Source: Siphonodentalium dalli
Lineage: Eukaryota > Mollusca > Scaphopoda > Gadilida > Siphonodentaliidae
Reading direction: 5' to 3'
Length of the DNA: 64,000 bases
NCBI GenBank assembly: GCA_032622095.1
Contig: CP136061.1
Location: forward strand, 124,632,754-124,696,753
Positions 44,929 to 56,744 of the stretch are shown piece by piece (position 1 is the first letter of the stretch; the number at the start of each line of letters is the position of its first letter). Under the pieces are notes generated by a model that saw nothing but the letters and a program-made list of their open reading frames with translations, was not told where the DNA came from and searched no databases. The position numbers and the translations under genes were made by a program.

Positions 44929-45499
44929 GTTTGTATTACATACGTTGTGGGGACATTTCTTTAGAAATTCAAACAATACCGTAGTTGTGAGGACCTCGTT
45001 ATTTCGTAAATATTACAAACTCGGAGGGTACCTTTAACGAAATAACGGCAATCTTTGTAACGCATGCGTAGTATCATTTCCGCCTAGTGCGGACGAAAAA
45101 ATATCAAAATTTTTTAAAAATAAAAATTTCCGTCGCCTTAAGGGAAAAAACTGTTAACATTGTGAGGACATTGTTTTACTATATGAATGTCCTCACATAG
45201 ATGGGTTAACACACTCACACACCCTCACACACACACCAACAGATCTTCTAAAATATATAATAGACTAGCAGGTTAGCCCGCCACTGGCGGCATCGCTTTG
45301 TTCGAAAAAGCAATTGCAACATGTTCCGAGACACTTGTGCTGCATTTGCAGCAAATTTCGGCAATAGTCAGAAACATGACAATTTTAATTTAATTTTTTG
45401 TTTTTCAATGAGTTAATTATTTTGTTTTTCAATGAGTTAATTGTGCCTTTTTGTTTTTCAATTTAACCCGATTTTTTTTGGTTTTTCAATGAACCCGTC

Positions 45500-46200
45500 C
45501 ATGACACTTCCCGTATTTAGCAAGTTTGAGCTCAATCGGTTCGAGTCTATAAAGGACACACACATATATATGACACTTCCCGTATGTAGCAAGTTTGAGC
45601 TCAATCGGCATTCCCTGGAATTTCCCAGTCAATATTTAGCAAGTTTGAGCTCAATCGGTTCGAGTCTATAAAGGACACACTCATATATATGACACTTCCC
45701 GTAGGTAGCAAATTTGAGCTCAATCGGCATTCCCTGGAATTTCCCAGTCACCAACGCGGCGTAATTTTGGTACATATATAGAGACCAATTGTCCATCGGC
45801 TGTCATGTGTAGTAATTTTTTGTTTTTCAATGAGTTAATTATTTTGTTTTTCAATGAGTTAATTGTGTTTTTTAAATTTTTTAATTGAATTTTTTGTTTT
45901 TCAATTTTACCCGATTATTTTTGGTTTTTCAAGGAGTCAATTGTGCCTTTTTAATTTTGTTTTTCAATTTTACCCGATTTGTTTTGGTTTTTCAATGAAC
46001 CCGTCCATGACACTTCCCGTATTTAGCAAGTTTGAGCTCAATCGGTTCGAGTCTATAAAGGACACACACATATATATGACACTTCCCGTAGGTAGCAAGT
46101 TTGAGCTCAATCGGCATTCCCTGGAATTTCCCAGTCACCAACGCGGCGTAATTTTGGTACATATATAGAGACCAATTGTCCATCGGCTGTCATGTGTAGT
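45500..46200 (+). repeat. duplicated block with GACACTTCCCGTA(T/G)
   Basis: The block 'ATGACACTTCCCGTATTTAG' ... 'TTCCCTGGAATTTCCCAGTC' ... 'CATCGGCTGTCATGTGTAGT' occurs at about 45502-45814 and again at about 46006-46200, separated by TTTTTGTTTTTCAATGAGTT repeats. Confidence 0.8.
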
Positions 46201-46299
46201 AAAGATGTCTTATAAGCGACATTGCCGTGGGGATGCCCGTTCCTACACGCGTTTTCGATTCTATGAAGTACCCACATATATATACACACATATATATAG

Positions 46300-46333
<34 letters not shown>

Positions 46334-47011
46334 GGAAGTCTCAAATTATATACTATAGATTGGCAGATTCCAGTAGGTTTATAACAGTATATCTGGGGAG
46401 AAATCTGATTTCGTGATTATCTGGGATGATTTCGGTATATACCGAAGGTATATACTGTAAAAACAAAGCGCGCCATCCGTGCTCGCAGGGAATAAATTTC
46501 GAGCGATAACGTTTGCGTAAATACGAAATTGTGAGTGTTGGTTTGTAACCGGGATTTCGGAGAAGCATTATGCCTATAACTACCCCCCCCCCCCTAAGCC
46601 CTGACCTAACTGTCATACATACTAACAATGATGTTGTAAGAGCTCCAATAAATCTCCCCGCATAGGCAAGCACTCAATGTTCCCGTATAACTCTGCAGAT
46701 GCCAATAACGTTGAATGGGAAACAGACGCTCTTTATAGAGATGCGTCAAAAACAAACGCTCATTAAATAATCACTTGATTAACCCACGCCGTGCCTTTGC
46801 GGTGATTTGAGATTGGAGAACGGGTGCTCTGAGCTTCTCTAAACCGCGACCACGGTCGTGTCGGTGAGATTTGACACTTACATAGGAAGTTTGAGCTCAA
46901 TTAATACACGCGTTTTGGATTCTATGAAGTACCCACATACATATATATATACGGAGTTCTCAAAATATATAGTATAGACTAGCCGATGAGCCCGACGTTG
47001 TCCGGGCTATT

Positions 47012-47490
47012 CAAAAACCAAATTTCAAGTCGATAGCTCCACCCGTTTCCGAGATCTGGTCTGCACATGCGCGAAGCTGGCGTCGCACGGGCTCGGCGAC
47101 CAGATAAAATTCGTATCCGGGGCAAGATACATTCACATACCAAATTTCAAGTCGATAGCTCCACCCGTTTCCGAGATCTCGTCTGCGCATGCGCGAATCT
47201 GGCGTCGCACGGGCTCGGCGACTCGATAAAATTCGTATCCGGGGCAAGATACATTCACATAGCAAATTTCAAGTCGATAGCTCCACCGTTTCCGAGATCT
47301 CGTCTGCGCATGCGCGAAGCTGGCGTCGCACGAGCTCGGCGACCCGATAAAATTCGTATCCGGGGCAAGATACATTCACATACCAAATTTCAAGTCGATA
47401 GCTCCACCCGTTTCCGAGATCTCGTCTGCGCATGCGCGAAGCGGGCGCCGCACGGGCTCGCCAATACGACAACGTCCACCGCCTGGTCAA
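47012..47490 (+). repeat. four tandem 121-bp core repeats
   Basis: 'CCAAATTTCAAGTCGATAGC' recurs at about 47018, 47139, 47260 and 47381. Each unit also holds 'GAGATCTCGTCTGCGCATGC' and 'GATAAAATTCGTATCCGGGG'. Confidence 0.9.
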
Positions 47491-47554
47491 ACTACACACA
47501 CGTTCCAAGTTTCGTCCCGATCGGTCGAGAATCGTAGATTTGTATAAATGACAA

Positions 47555-47587
<33 letters not shown>

Positions 47588-47934
47588 GGTCTTCAAAAAT
47601 ATATATGAGATATCACACAAGTTAATATTCTTTATAGCATATTCGGTTTCGGAAGATTCAGTTTTCATATAAATATGGGTATGGATTTTGGACTCGATTG
47701 TGTATGCTGAATGTATGACCATGTCCCACTTCCAAATATTTGGCGGGCTGCACCCAATCTAAATTACTGTAACGGTGGCTTTGGTCTCCCAATCACAGCC
47801 TGCTGAAGGTGAACATATTTGGGGGTTGAAACAGGTTCAGTATGAACGCATTTCAAAACTAAATACGTCCAACGTGGTTCTATTCGAATAATATGTTCTA
47901 TACAAGCCTATTTATCGTGGTAATGTGTTCTTAC

Positions 47935-48030
47935 TGTGGCCGCGCCATTCAACGGAATAACGGGTACAGTGTGTTCACTATGGGCATATTTCGGAATAAA
48001 ATAAGTGCAATATGAACTTATGTTTAATAT
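47935..48030 (+). repeat. fragment related to MITE family M1
   Basis: 'ACTGTGGCCGCGCCATTCAA' and 'CGGAATAACGGGTACAG' match the middle block of the M1 copies. Neither end is recognisable. Confidence 0.5.
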
Positions 48031-49631
48031 TTAGATTCAATATGAACACGTAATATGTTGCTAGACACTACATGTGTATATGGACAACACATATACCATT
48101 AAAGATAAATGCCAATTATAAACATTTCCAAAACCAACACGTCTCCTATTATTGTCATAACATTACCACTATAGATCTATAACATGTCACATAGCAGTTC
48201 TTGAGAATTGTACAATGTTGTTCTTCCTGTGAGTCCCTCATAAAATTCTGGAAGGTCGTAATTAATGCAAACACAAGGGAATATTGATGCATCTGCCATT
48301 TCTTGCGGTGCTGGAGATGGCGCAATTTGTATCCGTACAGACTAGAGATTATAATGGAGGTCATCAATGGACATTAATGTCTAGCTGTGATATTGTAGCA
48401 CGAATTGGAAGATAAACATCTGAGACCCCAGTTCGAGATATGACGTTTACACACAAGGATTCCTGTTCGACCCACTTTCTTCCAGCTTAATTGCTCCGCC
48501 GAATTTCGATATCCACTTGTTGGGCGATCGACGCGATGTCGCAGCGTGGGCGAATAAAAACTCAGGGATGCCTACAATAACAAGAATACAGGGATTTAAA
48601 CTGGCATGGCCCAGGACCGATAATGTCACCGTTATTTGGGGGGTGATGCGATATGTTGATAAATACACGAAATATCGACCAACTGGCTTTATAGTCTTGT
48701 CAAAGTCAATTTTCCAGCAACATTTTTCAAACATTGATGAGAAACGATTGTTACTTGTACCTTATCCCCCCAGGGGGGTGTCGGAAAACATGTTCAGGCA
48801 CATATGATAATTTTGGCGTTGGACCATTTTTGGGACCCACCCATCACTTTACCCAAATTTGTTTTCCGTTTTTGTTATTTTTGTTCAGCCATTGTTTGCA
48901 ACACACGCACTACAAGCACGAAAACAAGGATTTACGAGAAAACAAAACACTGTTGTATTTCTTTGAATTATATAATGATATCTGAAATGATTGACTTGAG
49001 TCATTTATAATATTGATGAAATTTCTTTTCTTGCCATCACATAGCATCATCCATATGAGAGTTAATAATTTATTACAAGTACATTTTGGTGAATCCCTTG
49101 CTGACTTAAGATTTTACACTAACTAAATCTGAACTGATTTTGTAAATGTGAAATGTCAGGAATGTTTACCACTTCCTCACAGAAATTCTTTGAAATATAT
49201 TTTATTACACACCCATCCAAACCCATCAATGCAAATTTGGTCCAATTAAGACATCGTTGTGAGTGTGAGAAGCACACAAGATCGTGAATCAAATGAACGT
49301 TATTGCACACTCATTTGCCTTGCCGTAAGTTACAGCTGCAGACATCTTAGCCTATTGTGTTGTGCTACAACAAACGTGTGCAATAACGCACATCAATCAA
49401 TATGCGGTTTTGTAGATATATATTGTATTCATAATGCTATATTATGGAATATTATAATTCCCCTCTATCTTCATTGAGTTGAACTAATCAACTACAACAT
49501 GTAATAGTCATAAATTGCAGTTCCTATCTTCAGTTATAGGTTGTACATGTATATGTGATTTGTTCAGTTTGATGTCTTAGTGATTACTTATGCAATTTTG
49601 TCCTTGAGTTTTAAGACTGAACTTATAGTGA
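48031..49631. other. no gene recognised
   Basis: A 96-codon plus frame (48517-48807) overlaps a 95-codon minus frame; neither shows a known domain. A CCCCCCAGGGGGG palindrome lies at 48766-48778. Confidence 0.4.
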
Positions 49632-50216
49632 CTAAATCGGTAAAGGGTCGAGAACTGGCATGGATTCCCTATTTGAATCCCTCTGGGCGGCGGATTGGGG
49701 TGGTGTGTGTGTGGAAATAGAGTCTTGAGTTCATCCTACAACACCATTTATTTGAGTGAAATATTTAAATTATCAAATAAGTAATAGAAATCATATTTAA
49801 AAAAATCGTCGTATACGTTGAGTAAAATCTGAAAATGGCGGCCATTTCGTAAAAGCGGCGGTCATTTTAAATATGTCTTCATAATTGATATACACTGGCC
49901 ATTCATGCCAAATGTCAGGTTTGCATCATAAAGTGAACGATTATGTTACTATTTGACACTTAGCCGCCGTATATATATTTTGAAATGGTAACATCTATAT
50001 TTGCCCAGCAAATCGCTGAGACAAATTTGTGCACACATATTAGATAAAATGCCATTATGCTCGGCTATAACGCCTATAATCTACTAAATTCTCGATGAAT
50101 TATGTGCAATATCGAATTGATTTATCGTGGGTACGCACTGGAGCTTATCATTTTTTCTCGTTTTCGAACTGGAGCCATGAAATTTTCGCATTGGAGCCAC
50201 CGTGTGCTTGTTTTTG
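49632..50216 (+). repeat. long direct repeat, copy 1
   Basis: 585 bp from 'CTAAATCGGTAAAGGGTCGA' to 'GTGTGCTTGTTTTTG', nearly identical to 51569-52159. Non-coding. Confidence 0.9.
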
Positions 50217-51568
50217 CAAGCACTATGGATGCTATCTAACATTATTCCCATGTTTGAAGACTAAAAAGAGTAAAAAGAAATAGAGGAAAATTATTTTGAG
50301 TAAAATGCTTTTGGGGACCCCACCCACCCCGTCGGAAAGAATATCAAGAATAAAGTAACAAGGAACGTCGTTATTGTTCCACGCTTTTTTTAATTACTAA
50401 AACTGTTTTGATAACAGTTTTCGGCGGCCAATGAATCTGCATAACAGTATTAAACGTATTTACGACCAATATTTCGATCCCCGAACCCTCCTCTTCGCTG
50501 GGGGCCCACCGCTCCTGCTAAATTCAAATAACATAATCGTCCCGTACGCAATTGCGAGGCTACTGTGCGTTTCCGGCGAGAGAAAGTCTATACCATGCCC
50601 AGAAATTGAGCTCAAAGGGCGTTATTGTGAGAAGTTGATATAAGAAAACTATGTTTCCCCATCAATAAAATACCATTATGTATATGAAAAGCGGCTCTTG
50701 GTCCGCAGGATTCAACAAACCTGACATTCTTTGTATTTTTTCCCAACCTCATCATTTCCAGTGCCTTTTACTATGACAAATCCGAAAGCATTCTGAGTGG
50801 AGAATGTGCTAAATTTTACTACAATCATCAGTTTATTGTCATCTGGGTATTGTTTTTAATATTGTCGATCAAAATCATTGTCATGTGAGGATCGTAAGTT
50901 TGTTAAGACAATGTTAATAAAATGTCACAAAATCATACGCTGGCTTTGCGATAATAAGCGACACGGCGGGTGCGCATTCGGCGAAAGTGCATTAGTCCGA
51001 AATCGTCACCTCAGTGTGCTTTCATGTTGATTTCGATACTTCACGGTTTTCGTGAAGCTATTTTTTCTCATATGAAGGGACGTGGCTATTTTTTCTCATA
51101 TGAAGGGACGTGGCTATTTTTTCTAATATGAAGGGACGTGCCGCCGGGATATTATTATAGGTGTGTATTTCACAACAGAGGGAGTTTGAGGGGGGTCTAA
51201 CCCTCCAACTTTGGTCAAAATTTTCAACAGCTGGAAATTTCATCCATCATACAGCATTTGTTGCAAATTTTACACCACTTATAGGTTGAAATTGTTAGTT
51301 GGTTGATTCTCCAACAACTAATTAGTGGGGGACATTCGTTGTTTTAGATCAACTCTAGCAAATCTTTTCTATAATTAGTCCAAACGTTGGTCTTAAATTG
51401 CTATCAATTGGAAACATACCAACATTATAGATAGTGTCAGGTTGGTCAGGGTTTGTTGGAAATCTCCAACAGTTGGAAAGTTCAAACCTAGTGGTCCCCT
51501 ATTGGGACCCATCTGGACGTTGGCAATTTTCAATTGGATGTGTTTGGTGAATATGTGGGGTGTCTTAC
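50217..51568. other. spacer between the direct repeats
   Basis: Holds a palindrome AAAACTGTTTTGATAACAGT at about 50400, a 70-codon frame at 50431-50643, one arm of a short inverted repeat (about 50497-50545, 'GGGGGCCCACCGCTCCTGCT', inverted near 52551-52573), and the 28-bp minisatellite at 51057. Confidence 0.6.
51057..51140 (+). repeat. three tandem copies of a 28-bp unit
   Basis: Unit GCTATTTTTTCTCATATGAA plus GGGACGTG; the third copy differs by one base. Confidence 0.92.
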
Positions 51569-52159
51569 CTAAATCGGTAAAGGGTCGAGAACTGGCATGG
51601 ATTCCTTATTTGAATCCCTCTGGGCGGCGGATTGGGGTGGTGAGTGTGGAAATAGAGTCTTGAGTTCATCCTACAACACCATTTATTTGAGTGAAATATT
51701 TAAATTTTTTGCAAATAAGTAATAGAAATCATATTAAAACAAATCGTCGTATACGTTGAATAAAATCTGAAAATGGCGGCCATTTCGTAAAAGCGGCGGT
51801 CATTTTGAAAATATATTCATAATTGAACATACACTGGCCATTCATGCCAAATGTCAGGTTTGCATCATAAAGTGAACGATTATGTTACTATTTGACACTT
51901 AGCCGCCGTATATATATTTTGAAATGGTAATATCTATAGTTGCCAGGCAAATCGCAGAGACAAATTTGTGCACAAATATTAGATAAAATGCCATTATGCT
52001 CGGCTTAAACGCCTATAATCTACTAAATTCTCGATGAATTATGTGCAATATCGAATTGATTTATCGTGGGTGCGCACTGGAGCTTATAATTTTTTATCGT
52101 TTTCGAACTGCATGGAGCCATGAAATTTTCGCACTGGAGCCACCGTGTGCTTGTTTTTG
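51569..52159 (+). repeat. long direct repeat, copy 2
   Basis: Second copy of 49632-50216. Its last 10 bp overlap the outer end of the 103-bp inverted repeat. Confidence 0.9.
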
Positions 52160-52252
52160 AATGTGCCACCTGTAGACCTGTACATATTTTCGTGTATATG
52201 TTTGCGTTTTCGTGTCCCAGAGATAACAAACTTACCAGAAAACTATGGTTTG
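52150..52252 (+). repeat. 103-bp inverted repeat, left copy
   Basis: Ungapped reverse complement of 56270-56372 with three differences, all transitions. Begins CTTGTTTTTGAATGTGCCAC. Confidence 0.92.
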
Positions 52253-52690
52253 CCCATTGGAATGTCCCATTTCTGGCCTAGAAACAAGCTTTATCGCCGA
52301 AGGTTACGGTAAAATGTGATAAACTCCTGATTGTTCAATCTTCCGTGAGCGCTACAGATCAAATTCAACACACATGGATACAGGAGGTGATATTGACAAA
52401 TCACAATTCAATTTTGAAAGAATAGTTCGGATTTTTAAGAAAATACTTACCATTTTATGTGCCGTCACGCTAATTTTTATAAAATTGCAGCGAGGGCAAC
52501 TTAGCATTTATCGATGCACACTGGACGATTATGCGATTTCGGATGGATTTAGCAGGAGCGGTGGGCCCCCACTGCCCTTGAGGTAACAAAAATCGAGCAT
52601 AATTTTAGAGGGGTCAAACCGCCACAACATGGGGTTTAAGTCTATTCTGGTTGTATTTCCGCCAATACCGTGGTCTGTATTTGGGTATGG
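52253..52690. other. interior of the inverted-repeat-bounded segment, left part
   Basis: A 70-codon frame (52374-52586) ends 'FSRSGGPPLPLR'. Its 3' part is an inverted, diverged copy of 50497-50545. No domain recognised. Confidence 0.35.
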
Positions 52691-52850
52691 AGACTTGACT
52701 TGACTTGACCTGAAACGTATTTTATTTGCATATAATACAAAAGGGATCGGGGCACAAGTTTTTTCAACTTATGAAGCCCCTCTCCCAATACAATCGATTT
52801 AGATACAAAATGTTTTCAAGATGACAGCTTTTCATATTTACATGCACGAT
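52691..52850 (-). mobile_element. LINE 3' end, (AAGTC)n tail, family of 57.9-61.9 kb
   Basis: The minus strand ends with AATAAAATACG and a GTCAAGTCAAGTCAAGTC tail (52691-52709). The stem-loop shared with the two larger LINE copies lies at 52743-52786. Only the 3' UTR is present, so the copy is extremely 5'-truncated. Confidence 0.75.
52743..52786 (-). other. LINE 3' UTR stem-loop, copy 3
   Basis: Read on the minus strand: GGGA/TCCC base, GA/GA internal loop, GGGGC/GCCCC helix, AAGTT/AACTT apical helix. The middle helix is fully paired, with a G-C pair where the 61.8-kb copy has A-T. Confidence 0.65.
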
Positions 52851-55782
52851 TTTGTGACTTTATGGTGATTGGTGTAGTGCCTTCCAGAGCATGTTACTAT
52901 ATATGGGTTATGGATGATTTGATAGCTATAACATTTGGTGGGGTTTATGTGATTTTTGGTTCGTCTTAACTGATGTTGGAGCAGGGTTTTGTCAAAGGAG
53001 TATTTTCTTCATATATAAATAAATATATATATATACATATACATATATGGGTATGGAGGCAATTCGCCCTTTAGTTGGCAGGTCACTGGTTGTTGACTGG
53101 CATATGTAGGATATACTGTAATTTTGAGTTTCGCAATTCCTTCATCATACACACAGCTGGCAAGCAACTGACTTGTATATTTATATCCTACATTTTTTTT
53201 ATGTGTTTACAATATGAATCTACTTACATTTTATGCAAGCTTCATACTGTGAACACGTTTTGACTTGATTGTGATATTTATGAATATACTTTTACATATC
53301 ATACCTGTATAAATAAATTCACTTTTTTTTCTAATACAAGCTAAGTGAAACAGGCGGCGTTAACATGCGTACACCGCAACGTTTACAGTGAAGCGGCACA
53401 CACTTACCTGCTGAGGATTGACTGGTTTGGTCGCACGCGAAGCATTGTGATATAATCCCCACATGCAGTGTTATCAGGGATTAAACCCCAGTCGCCATGT
53501 TTTCTATTGTTAGCCCTGTCACACGATCCAGACATCCTCCGCTGACAACAAAAGCTGGTGATTCTCTCAACAGTAACCGGAGAATATTAAAATATTCCCC
53601 AGTTATTGTCAAAATAGTCACCAGCTATCGTTTGCGCTTTGTCCTAACCACCTCAAATATTTAGTATTAGCCACTCTCTAAACTGAGCGTCGGGGGCATA
53701 TGCACAAACTTGTTGTCGCATTGGTTATATTTCGTACTCAGTTTTGAAAGGATTAGATATTTTTGTGGAAACTTTTTAATCAAACATCTAACAGCATATT
53801 GCATTTATTTTCCTCGGTCGCGTATGTTATCAGCGTCGTTAGAGTCGTGCGGAAAAACTACCATCTTGTTTAATTTTCATACATACCTGCTTGCTGTCCA
53901 CCAACTTTATCCAACCTAAAGACAGTTCTTGAAGTATTCTATTAGTATATTGATTTCCATACTCTCAACATATGTTAGTGTTTTTTCAGTCACACAAATT
54001 GAAACAGCGGTCGGGGTTCATAATTTCTCAGACAGTTAATCTAGTGTACGATATAATGAATATTTACAATATCCCACCAATATACGTGATTTGAACGACT
54101 TTTTTTGGAGGTGCTCAAATTCGACTTTCCAACTGTGTACACCCAAACCAAGACTGAGGAAAGTTCTTTTCACCACCTCCTTGAGTTGCAATGTTACAAC
54201 AGATGGTAAAGTGCTAACTGAAACCACGAATTGTTTGAAATTTCCCAACTCATGGTCATATCAGTCCACAATTTTGATTGAGAGCGGGAGACCATTCGAT
54301 TCTTAAACGGCACAAGTCACACTAATTGCTATTTGGAAATGAGCATGTATATACATGCATATGCACCATCTTTCATCTGTTAGACATGATGTAAACCGCG
54401 TTTCTGCTGCTGGTAAAACAACAAATCATTGGCAATTGCTATGTGCATATATCATGACTTTAACGTCTGTAAATTGCAATTTCTACATTTGTATCGTGTA
54501 TTAGCAGCAAACTAATCGTCTGGTGGATTATCTCTTTGTAAACATGTATTATATAGTTACCGGGGTATAAAATATTATATCTGAATCGAAGACTCCTGTC
54601 TGGAAATGCTTCTATCGATTAGTATTAATTTTATTTAGAATATTTTCTGGTCTAAAAAGGTGTGGTTGTTTAGCTAACGAACAATAGTGGTTACTGTTGA
54701 CAGAGACCAGAAATTTTATTGTGTAATTTTGTCACAAATAAACGTTAATTATACTCATTATCGCTTATAACTATGGAATAAAACAATACAACCAATCAAT
54801 CTGGGACATTTGACGTTCGGTACATAGCCATAGGAACAGCCTAATGCTCTATATCGCTATATGGTATCACCCGAATGGTCTGTTCTAAAAATGGACACAT
54901 AAACGGTCCCAATAAAATATTCGAAATAAATCAATATTAATTGATAGAAGCCTTTCCGGACAGGGGTCTTCAGTTCATATTTATTATTTTATACCCACGC
55001 AACTATTTCAAATTTTTTATTTAAAGAGATAATCCAATTATAACAACCATATCATCCAATTATAACAACCAACGTCGCCATGCTCATTTGCTGAAATTCG
55101 GATGCACTTGTATGGTAATTGTACGGGAATCTCTCCAGACATATGCGTTTTACATGCAATTTCTCTTAAGCCTAATTGCGCTGGCTTGTTTCACACTTGT
55201 ATCTTTGCCTCGCAGAATACTGATCACAAACAGTTCTGAATCTCGTGAGATTGTCGATAGCATTCTAATATTCTGCACACTTGTTGATCGGCAGTAGAAT
55301 AAATCCCCGTAATAATATAATTCTTCTGTTTTCATCCAGTTCCAATATCCTTAAGACACGACCGCAACGTGTTCTTGCAATATATTAGAAGACTGAATTG
55401 GATGTGATTTGCTTCTTAGTGTGTGCCTGTCGTTTTTATCTTGATATCACAAAGTGCAGTGGTTCCGAATGTGCCGGAAATTTAATACGTGGAAAGATTC
55501 AGTCTTGTCCAATGTCAGTATGGAGAGGTTGGTTATTGGCTAGATAAAACCCCAAAATTCTGTCGAAACCGAGGCAAACGTCCTATCCAGTACTACATAC
55601 GACAACGCTGAAGTCGGCAAACATTGCTACTCTTCGTGCTCATATCACATGACATAGATTCATGGCTTCTAGCCTCAAATACGCGATCTGAGAAACGCAT
55701 TATGGTACGAACATGTAAGTAAACACGGAGTACATGTACATGGATATACATTTCTAGACAATCTCAAAATCAGAATGATTTC
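52851..55782. other. no gene recognised
   Basis: AT-rich sequence with AT microsatellites near 53025-53050. A 'CCAATTATAACAACCA' pair lies at 55033-55070. Open frames here carry no known domain. Confidence 0.4.
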
Positions 55783-56149
55783 TCACGTACGCAGCTGGTG
55801 GGATTTGTCACCAAACACTGATGCAATTATGTGACGAAACTCAATCAGATCTACTTGACATCTTATGAACTCTTTTGTCAGGATTGGCCACACCATAACA
55901 CATTTGTCCTTGCCAACCCCTTTCTCTGACACTCCACACAGTGATTTGAAAAACCCCAGTGCTTTAGTAGTGATATTGGCGTATTTCTTCTGCAATTCCT
56001 TTATCACCTGTCTCTGTCATATCATGACACGTGGTAAGGTGTGCTCGTTGGATGACGTCGAATGTGTCTTCCAGTGTTACGAAATAGCGAACGGGTTCAT
56101 AAGGGTTGCTGTGTCGTTTGATTAGTTTTTCGACATAACCGCACTGCAT
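55783..56149 (-). pseudogene. Ginger-like integrase fragment: zinc-binding region and start of core
   Basis: The minus strand first reads 'YFVTLEDTFDVIQRAHLTTC' followed by 'HDMTETGDKG'. After a one-frame change near 56000 it reads 'ELQKKYANITTKALGFFKSL' followed by 'CGVSEKG', and then 'PILTKEFIRCQVDLIEF'. This matches the H2C2 integrase zinc-binding domain and the 'QVDLI' beginning of the rve core, as in Ginger-type transposons and the domesticated KRBA2-like proteins. The second zinc Cys is Ser here, and the rest of the DDE core is absent. It lies inside the segment bounded by the 103-bp inverted repeats, near its right end. Confidence 0.75.
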
Positions 56150-56269
56150 GATTTCCTATTTGGAATGATATAGATATGCCGTTAATTTAAAGAAACCGCC
56201 ATGCATGCAAATATTCCTCATTCACGTGACAGTTGGCCCAACCGCTAGTTATCTATGTTACAAATGTGT

Positions 56270-56372
56270 CAAACCATAGTTTTCTGGTAAGTTTGTTATC
56301 TCTGGAACACGAAAATGCAAACATATACACGAAAATATGTACGGGTCTACAGGTGGCACATTCAAAAACAAG
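56270..56372 (-). repeat. 103-bp inverted repeat, right copy
   Basis: Partner of 52150-52252 (100 of 103 bases identical). It lies 120 bp outside the integrase fragment. Confidence 0.92.
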
Positions 56373-56744
56373 GATTCATGCAGGGACAGGAAGCATGACA
56401 AAAACATACTTACTTGCTCAGTGGGTAGTAGTCACTCCCTTTCTTGGTTTTAGAATTTTCACAAATTGAGTGTTAAGTTTTGAACATTCCGATTTCGGAA
56501 AGAGGTTTTTACTACACACCTCATATTGCTTGAACATTTAATTTTTTAAAACCTCTTTGTTATCCAAACCCAAACAGTAAAGATGTGTACAATTAATTAA
56601 CAGATTTAAGTGATTTCGCAATAACCCTGACCACTTTTAGTGGTTCTGTGAAATCCCTGACACTTTCCGTAATTACGTGTAATCACTGGGCCAGTTTAGT
56701 GACTTCACGAAATCCCTTGAGAATTTACGTACAGTCTGTTCTCC
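56373..56744. other. no gene recognised
   Basis: Unassigned spacer. The phrase TTAGTG(G/A)(T/C)T(C/T) with 'AAATCCCT' recurs twice near 56637-56735. Confidence 0.4.

Larger units (their letters stand above)
43535..47610 (+). mobile_element. head-to-tail cluster of microsatellite-tailed repeats (pearl/Helentron-like)
   Basis: Five units follow one another, starting near 43535, 44139, 45262, 46357 and 46977. Four starts read like ACTAGNNGGTGACCCG or GACTAGCCGATGAGCCCG followed by a short GC hairpin (for example AGCCCGACGTTGTCCGGGCT at 46988-47007). Ends carry ACAG, AC or TA microsatellites and then 'ATCTTCCAAAATATATAATA' or 'TTCTCAAAATATATAGTATA'. Bodies contain tandem core repeats: TTTGACCTTGAATTG/AAGGTCAAGGTCA units in the first two, 'AGCAAGTTTGAGCTCAATCG' units in the third, and 121-bp units in the fifth. 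A hairpin head, core repeats and a microsatellite match the described layout of pearl-type elements, now viewed as non-autonomous Helentrons. The assignment is inference. Confidence 0.65.

Noticed and set aside
44753-45037. 94-codon frame with a Thr-His repeat
   Set aside because: The repeat is a translated (AC)n microsatellite.
47012-47490. CRISPR-like array
   Set aside because: The 121-bp units are contiguous tandem repeats without unique spacers, in a eukaryotic repeat context.
47067-47537. 156-codon protein with repeats
   Set aside because: The frame is open only because the 121-bp unit plus local indels lacks stops; the opposite strand is equally open, and the units are non-coding core repeats.
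48447-48807. Overlapping 95- and 96-codon frames on opposite strands
   Set aside because: Neither has a known signature or splice context; overlap of two long frames is expected by chance once one strand is stop-poor.
49632-52159. LTR retrotransposon with the direct repeats as LTRs
   Set aside because: No TG...CA ends, no flanking duplication, no primer binding site and no gag-pol between the copies.
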